DNA from: Platerodrilus igneus
Taxonomy: Eukaryota > Arthropoda > Insecta > Coleoptera > Lycidae
Direction of reading: 5' to 3'
DNA: 64,000 bases
Assembly (NCBI GenBank): GCA_036346225.1
Contig: JARFIW010000999.1
Span: forward strand, 6,989,001-7,053,000
Shown here: in pieces, positions 58,900-64,000 of the stretch
How positions within the stretch are numbered: position 1 is the first letter of the stretch
How the letters are laid out: the number at the start of each line of letters is the position of its first letter
Translations under genes and position numbers: made by a program
The notes under the pieces: model-generated
The model's input: only the letters and a program-made list of their open reading frames with translations
Database searches by the model: none
What the model was told of the DNA's origin: nothing

Positions 58900-59580
58900 T
58901 ATAATATTAAAGTAAGCCTTGTATTAAAAAGTTTGAAAAACTACACAAAATGAAATTTTCTAAATAAATTGTCACAGTAATGTCAAAGTCAAGGCTAACA
59001 TGATAAATAATGTTATATTAACTAAATGGCTTTTTTCTACGACTGTCTATGTATTTAGCAAATGTGCTACATTAAATGCGTGAATGCAATATTCAAACTA
59101 TAAATACCTTCGATAGCAGGACCATATGCGTAACAACAACAATTAATATGATATAATGCGTAACAGAGACTTACCAATCGCTGTAGATTATCACTTCATT
59201 CAACACGCAATAATATGGAACAAAGGGAAACAGGAGTGATATTTGGTAATTGGAGTATTATACTATTACGTACGGTCACTAGTTATAACCACTGGTGAGT
59301 CTTTGCTATACAATTAAACATGCGATTGACACATCTCAACACATACCAAAATTTAAACACGTCGGTACAATTAGTAAGGTTCAACTAACTATAATTTTGA
59401 AAATGAATGAATTTTGTAGATAAGAACCAGTTCTATGTTGTACAATATAGACTGGATTTACCATCATTTATTTAGTAACAAATTAAATTACAATTGGCGC
59501 GAACAACGACTGTTTTGGAACGAGCCTATTTTAAGTGTGTTTTTGATAGAGAAATCTACTACATTCTATACAGGTTTTTA
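58900..59580. other. Upstream flank of the Crypton element
   Basis: AT-rich, no frame or repeat recognised. May include the Crypton 5' region. Confidence 0.35.
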
Positions 59581-59627
59581 TTCCCGCACTCGTTGCTAGG
59601 CAAGTTGCTAAGCAACCAGTGCGGGAA
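59581..59627. repeat. Palindrome P1 upstream of the Crypton gene
   Basis: Arms TTCCCGCACT-c-GTTGCT and AGCAAC-c-AGTGCGGGAA pair perfectly except for one C/C mismatch. The loop is about 13 nt and itself holds a second GTTGCTA copy. Confidence 0.85.
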
Positions 59628-59817
59628 TGTTCAATTTGCACGGTTGCGCTTATATTTCTATTAATCAAGTAGCCCTGCACTTGCATCTTATTTCCAATGA
59701 CGACCGAGTTTTCAAAGGTATGCTATGAAACAAATAATAAACCAACAAATGTCAAATAAATAATTTCTTACTGTGAAAGCGTTTAAAATCTTAAAGTATT
59801 TGCAAAGTCTTTAAAAA

Positions 59818-60945
59818 ATGGCTAGTGATAGTGAAAGCGAACTAGAACCGACACCTCCAAATATTGTGGAAGCTGCAAATGCAACTACATTAAATTTATT
59901 ACCGGAAATTTCCAAAAAAAAAATATGAGACTGCTTATAAATCGTTTATGGATTGGCGAAGAGATCAAAAGACAACATCTTATTCTGACAATGTTTTAAT
60001 TGCGTACTTTAATGAAATATCTAATAAGTATAAATCTCCGACATTGTGGACGCATTATTCTATGTTGAGAACAAGTCTCACCATCCATCATAATGTAGAT
60101 ATATCACAGTATGGAAAATTAAGAGCGTTTCTCAAACGGAAGTCAAGCGGTTATAAATCAAAAATCAAAATTTTTACAACAGAGGAAATAAATAAATTTA
60201 TTACTGAGGCTCCGGATCAACAGTTTCTTCTGACAAAAGTATGTAATATTAACTTAGGAGAATAATGCGTGTTTATAGCTATTTTCATATTGTTACAGAC
60301 TGCATTAATTATGGGAATTATGGGTGCTTGCCGCAGACAGGAATTACATCAGATGAAGATTACTCATTTCACGGAATTGGGTTCTGCGATATTAGTTACA
60401 GTTCCGACACGAAAACAAAAATTATACGCAGCTTTACGATAACGAGTAATTTTATGAAATCACAAAAATACTGGAATCTACGTTCATCAAATGTTTGCGA
60501 TCCTAGTTTTTTCTTAAATTATCAGAAAGGAAAATGCACCACACAGAAAGTAGGTATCAATAAATTTGGTGCTATGGGAAAGCAAATTGCAACGTATTTA
60601 AAACTACCCAATCCGGAATTATATACTGGTCATTGCTTCCGGAGATCTTCCGCCACTATTCTTGTAGATGCTGGAGAAGGTATAACATCTTTAAAAAGGC
60701 ACGGTGGCTGGAAATCAACATCAGTCGCCAAAAACTATATAGCCGATTCTTTAACAAATAAGTTGAATGTAGGCAACATAATACAAAATTCAATTGATAG
60801 CACATCAAATGTTCCATCAACGTCCAAAGACAAGAATTACCAACGTCAAGAAAATTTAGTTTTTGGGAAAACACCTTCTACAATGACGTTTAATAATTGC
60901 AATGTAACCTTTAATATTGTTAATAATAATGAATCTAAAAACTAA
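59818..60945 (+). CDS. Crypton-type tyrosine recombinase, intron-containing, two single-base frameshifts
   Basis: Starts at ATG 59818 (MASDSESELEPTPPNIVEAA). A run of ten A at about 59918-59927 shifts the frame by one, after which YETAYKSFMDWRRDQ continues. Exon 1 ends FLLTK at 60238 (donor gtatgt). A 60-bp intron ends in tgttacag at 60298. Exon 2 starts TALIMGIMGACRRQELHQMK (first catalytic Arg). A second one-base shift lies near 60405. Then the catalytic core: GHCFRRSSAT (H-x-x-R), HGGW (H/W) and KNYIAD (Tyr nucleophile). The stop is at 60943-60945. Total about 355 residues. Such enzymes cut and rejoin DNA through a 3'-phosphotyrosine link, and Cryptons use them to move as DNA. AATAAA signals follow near 61019. 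If the two shifts are sequencing errors, the gene is intact. Confidence 0.82.
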
Positions 60946-61122
60946 ACTTAAATCAATTTATTTACTTTTATTATGATTAATTTGTACTTTTCTTTGAATT
61001 TATGTATATTCACAAACGATAATAAACTTATGATATTAATAAAATGTATACTCCTATACTTACCATGTATTTTATAATATAAACAAAAGAGGTATCGCAT
61101 TTAAAAAGTACGTACTACAGTC

Positions 61123-61269
61123 GTAGAAAAAGTATAGTGTACAACACGCATGGAATGCCCATTTCTCACTCGTATGATTAGCAGCACTCGCTTTCAGCTC
61201 GTGCTGCAATTTATCATACTCGTGAGAAATGGGCATCTTCCATGCTCGTTGTACAATATACTATTTCTA
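61123..61269. repeat. Palindrome P2, 147-bp foldback downstream of the Crypton gene
   Basis: Long imperfect inverted repeat. Left arm from TAGAAAAAGTATAGTGTACAAC to GCAGCACTCG, spacer CTTTCAG, right arm from CTCGTGCTGC to GTTGTACAATATACTATTTC. Inside, ATGCCCATTTCTCACTCG pairs with its CGTGAGAAATGGGCAT partner with few mismatches. Confidence 0.9.
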
Positions 61270-61555
61270 CATCCGTTATAAAACTTGCGTTTTTAAAATT
61301 ATTTTCCATTCATAAAGTATGTGATTATTAAATCGATCAAAAAGCGTTAAAAAAAGTGTCATGGCAGTTCATTTTTTCATGCTTTTGCGTTAAAAAAGTC
61401 TTAGCATATCATTTTTTAATGCAAATAAAAATGTTTGTGCAAACATAGTGTGCTTTGAATGCTTCACTCTGTTGTCAATTAATAATCTACACTGTCAAAA
61501 TTGTTCTTAAACGATTTGAGATAGCTGCCTGTTTTCCCATTAATAAAAGTAGAAC

Positions 61556-61710
61556 AATGGATAAATGATAGTGATGAGTCATTTATCTGCACACCCGAAA
61601 GTGTAGTTCAAGCAATAAATGCAGCTACAACAAATTTTTTGCATGAAAAATCCAAGGAGCAGTATTTAAAAGAATATAATTTTATCAAATTTGTTTATTT
61701 ACTGACGTAG
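61556..61710 (+). pseudogene. Second Crypton copy, N-terminal remnant
   Basis: The frame WINDSDESFICTPESVVQ ... AATTNFLHEKSKEQYLKEYN ... FIKF aligns with the Crypton N-terminus at 59818 (the VEAANATTLN...SKKKYETAYKSF region). It ends at a stop (61708-61710), with no recombinase domain following. An initiating Met is not in frame (ATG GAT AAA TGA one frame away). A truncated relict or non-autonomous derivative. Confidence 0.65.
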
Positions 61711-61736
61711 AACAAATTTTGTATGAAACTGTTGAT

Positions 61737-61827
61737 TAAAGTAACCTTTTTCACTGGTAGAAATTGCCGCACTCACTTTCGGTTCGTGTGGTCAAATTTT
61801 CCTACTCGTGAAAAAAGTATTACTTTA
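61737..61827. repeat. Palindrome P3 next to the second Crypton remnant
   Basis: Left arm TAAAGTAACCTTTTTCAC ... CCGCACTCA, spacer CTTTCGG, right arm TTCGTGTGG ... GTGAAAAAAGTATTACTTTA. The centre (CACTC-a-CTTTC-gg-TTCGTG) resembles that of P2. Confidence 0.85.
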
Positions 61828-62131
61828 CGCACTTGTTGCATAAATAACTATTCTTTCATTTCTCAAACGACTGGACCGATTTACAATGTGATCGCTACAT
61901 TTGAAAGGGCTTTTTATTTCTAACATTTTTTTCTGTCATTTTACCATCAAATAATTAGAAGAGCCAATATTTATAGAAGATTGCTTTTACATGGGAATGC
62001 CCTATATTCAGAAACCAAGTTGACACAGTATATAACTAATATCTTCTTTACAAATATAAAATAACAATTTTCAGCCTTAAAACTGTACAAATTTGTTACA
62101 ACTTGAGAAGTAAAAACGTTATATTTCTTAC

Positions 62132-62375
62132 TGCAACAGGTCGACTTTGTGGGTTCCTTTTGTTTATTACATATATCACATGTGCTGTGTATATGATATC
62201 TAAAAGTAAGTATTTCTTTGTCTTGTTGGGATTTTGATATCTTTTCATCTACATAAAAAGGATCAGCATCTAAAATAGCTTTTACCATTGCATTTCTTAA
62301 TCTTTGACCTTGTTCCAAAATTTGTTCAACAATACTTTCCTTAGTTCTAGTCGTGGAATTGGCACTACCAGACAT
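62132..62375 (-). CDS. C2CD3-like gene, first coding exon
   Basis: Starts at ATG 62375, with two in-frame TAA just upstream, so this is the first Met. It reads MSGSANSTTRTKESIVEQIL, then EQGQRLRNAMVKAILDADPF, YVDEKISKSQQDKEILTFRY and CDICNKQKEPTKSTCC. The donor TGCA-GTAAGA is at 62131, phase 1. The LLEQG..LRNAMV-type box matches one in vertebrate C2CD3 as I remember it, located N-terminal to the FVEY.FP C2 domain. The exon at 20508-20957 holds that C2 start on the same strand and in matching phase (A + AT gives Asn). The vertebrate N-terminal C2 domain is not seen. In frame 3' of the donor, the open frame continues to 61971 but with low-complexity residues. Confidence 0.6.
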
Positions 62376-62379
62376 ACTT

Positions 62380-63006
62380 TTTACTTATTATTACCATACG
62401 AACGTTATAAACTGTGGTAAACAATAAAAACATACAATATACAAAAATTTAAAAACCGCTAAACTTCAACAACAAACGCGAATTCCTGAGACAGTGCTAC
62501 CAATATTATTTATTACATTTCTGAAAATATTAATAAATTAAAACTATAAGGCACAACAGAGTTACAAATTCTACGCACATATTTACTCAAGAAGTAAATT
62601 GTACATATTAACGTTTAATTGTATTACTTACAGACCCCACATAAAACTCCTTCCGAACAAATAAAGTAATAACTAAAAGGTAAACACAAATATGGAAGTT
62701 GAACAATCACTACTCGAACTTTCTTTCGTTGGTACTGCTGCATAACATTAAGAACATAGAATAGATAAGTTAGATATTTCATATATATTACGATCATAAA
62801 CATACGAGATTAGAAGCGACGGCGGCGCATGCTTTACCTTGAGTTAGTAAGACATGCAGCCGCTGGAGAAGCGTTTTGTAATACTTTTTGTCTCGACGCT
62901 TTCGCTCATACAAACAGCCAACTTCTAACCTTTTATTCGAACATATTGGTTTTTAAATCAATTGTTTTTTAATTTCTTTTTAACTTCATGGCTATCATTT
63001 GTGAAG
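62380..63006. promoter_or_regulatory. Divergent intergenic region between C2CD3-like gene and THAP-like exon
   Basis: About 630 bp separates the two opposite start codons. A GC-richer, CpG-containing patch lies at 62815-62915 (gacggcggcgcatgc, tctcgacgctttcgctc), consistent with a shared promoter. No TATA box or factor sites assigned. Confidence 0.4.
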
Positions 63007-63131
63007 ATGAGCAAAAAACGTGTGCAGAGTTGTTTTGTTGCCGCTTGCAGTGATGTGATTAGCAAGCGTCACCGATTTCCTATGAATAATTTTTTTCCTA
63101 TAAAAAATTCTGAATTTTACCGTTCATACTT
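63007..63131 (+). CDS. THAP-like zinc finger gene, first coding exon (partial)
   Basis: ATG 63007 opens MSKKRVQSCFVAACSDVISK, then RHRFPMNNFFPI ... FYRSY. The donor GTAAGTAAG follows at 63132. The C-F-V-A-A-C pair followed by HRFP is the beginning of a THAP domain (C2CH DNA-binding finger), whose second Cys and His should lie in the next exon. That exon is not identified in the remaining 870 bp. The usual family has a basic residue between the cysteines, so this is moderate evidence. It could be a host gene or a P-element-type transposase relic. Confidence 0.5.
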
Positions 63132-63607
63132 GTAAGTAAGTTTAAAGAGTTCCTTTGTATAACCAAAAATACTAGAAGAATGAATATAACCAGAGGTTTG
63201 AATTAATAACGGTTTTTATTGTATATGCAGTATTAAAGTAAAAACGTTTTTAAACATATTCTAATGTTAACATCAAGTAATAATTTATGTAATCTGTATA
63301 TTGGAAATTATAGCCTTACAATTAATGGTTTTTATTGCCCATAATTAGTAGAAATGTTTAAGAAGTCAAAAGAACTGAAACGTAAATACACCCTGTATGT
63401 TTGTTGTGGTTTGTTTAGCATCTTTCTTAATTTTCTTTGGAAATTAAACCACTCATAGTTTTTAAAATCAACTTTATTTACGTTTCGATCCATGACCTAG
63501 GATCGTTGTCAAAATAATAAAAACTTCAAGTTTGACATTTATGACATAAATTGAAGGTGACTTTGATTTATTGATGTTCGAAATATTTGGTTTGAGTACA
63601 CTAAGTT
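63132..63607. other. Intron-like sequence, possible repeat end
   Basis: AT-rich. The phrase agaactgaaacg occurs at about 63370 and again at about 63948, flanking the tandem array, and may mark the two ends of a mobile unit. The acgtttcgatccatgacctaggatcg phrase region near 63480 has a partial dyad. Confidence 0.35.
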
Positions 63608-63875
63608 GAACAGTATTGGTATCTGACAAGTGTAAGCCCGCCATAGGGTCGCCTCAGATCCATATACAATGTTCATTGAACAATATTTGTATCTGACAAG
63701 TGTAAACCCGTCTTAGGGTCGTCTCAGATCTATATACAATCTTCATTGAACAATATTGGTATCTGACAAGTGTAAACCCATCTTAGGGTCACCTCAGAAC
63801 CATATACAATCTTCATAGAACAACATTGTTATCTGACAACTGTAAACCCTCCATAGGGTCGCCTCAGAACCATGT
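63608..63875. repeat. Tandem repeat, four copies of a 70-bp unit
   Basis: Units begin at 63608, 63678, 63748 and 63818. Each reads gaacaatattg(g/t)tatctg, acaagtgtaaaccc, then tagggtcgcctcaga and catatacaat. They differ at a few bases per copy and contain no frame. Confidence 0.9.
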
Positions 63876-64000
63876 TAAAATCTACCAAAGAGGTAACTTA
63901 AATCATAATGATTTTTTCCCCTCAAAATAAATATAAAAAAATTAAGAAGAACTGAAACGATTATCTGAATGGTTCAATTATTAGTTTACTTTAAGATTCA

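Overview
This is an insect nuclear genome window, AT-rich and packed with transposable elements. The insect call rests on an odorant-receptor (7tm_6) gene tail at 7150-15016, on spliced host exons with GT/AG introns, and on typical insect repeat families (RTE and jockey/CR1-like LINEs, BEL/Pao, Ty3/gypsy, pogo, PIF/Harbinger, Crypton). A TE-rich beetle or similar insect is plausible, but the order cannot be fixed from sequence alone. There is no bacterial-style operon, CRISPR array or rRNA gene.

Three or four host genes can be recovered by splicing, although none is visible as a long ORF. (1) The C-terminal 136 codons of an odorant receptor lie on the + strand: three exons at 7150-7620, then a 7.3-kb intron stuffed with retroelements, and a 17-codon last exon at 14966-15016. 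(2) A C2CD3-like centriolar gene lies on the - strand: a first coding exon at 62132-62375 and a second exon at 20508-20957 with matching splice phase. This implies a 41-kb intron that contains most of the window. (3) A two-exon, frame-broken Cys-containing/coiled-coil gene lies on the + strand at 21000-22313. (4) A THAP-like first exon lies at 63007-63131, head-to-head with the C2CD3-like gene.

Layout. 1-900: Ty3/gypsy integrase remnant. 3.2-6.1 kb: + strand LINE. 6.2-7.1 kb: RTE fragment (-). 7.95-9.6 kb: I/jockey-like LINE fragment (-). 9.8-11.06 kb: BEL/Pao 3' end with LTR (-). 11.4-14.0 kb: a + strand LINE split by a - strand LINE, flanked by two copies of an unknown repeat. 18.2-18.8 kb: spliced transposase-like pseudogene. 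19.8-20.1 kb: MITE. 23.1-31.2 kb: complete-length, frame-broken Ty3/gypsy element with 1.28-kb LTRs and a 4-bp target duplication. 31.9-34.9 kb: RTE fragments. 34.95-36.04 kb: PIF/Harbinger deletion derivative. 38.5-39.1 kb: mariner-like transposase end. 39.1-41.04 kb: RTE 5' half. 43.95-46.56 kb: a run of adjacent minisatellites that grade into one another. 46.8-53.7 kb: a - strand LINE (ORF1 plus ORF2) split by a 3.8-kb pogo-like element. 54.2-55.7 kb: RTE 3' half. 55.7-56.0 kb: tRNA-derived SINE. 57.8-58.9 kb: RTE tail and transposase N-terminus. 59.6-61.8 kb: a nearly intact intron-containing Crypton tyrosine recombinase, a remnant of a second copy, and three large palindromes.

The most interesting region is 59.58-61.83 kb. 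A tyrosine recombinase with all visible catalytic residues, broken only by two single-base frameshifts (one in an A10 run), sits among three imperfect palindromes; two of these have a similar CACTC-spacer-TCGTG centre. Frameshifts occur in nearly every TE reading frame, even in the LTR element whose two LTRs are almost identical, so indel errors in the assembly should be considered alongside true decay.
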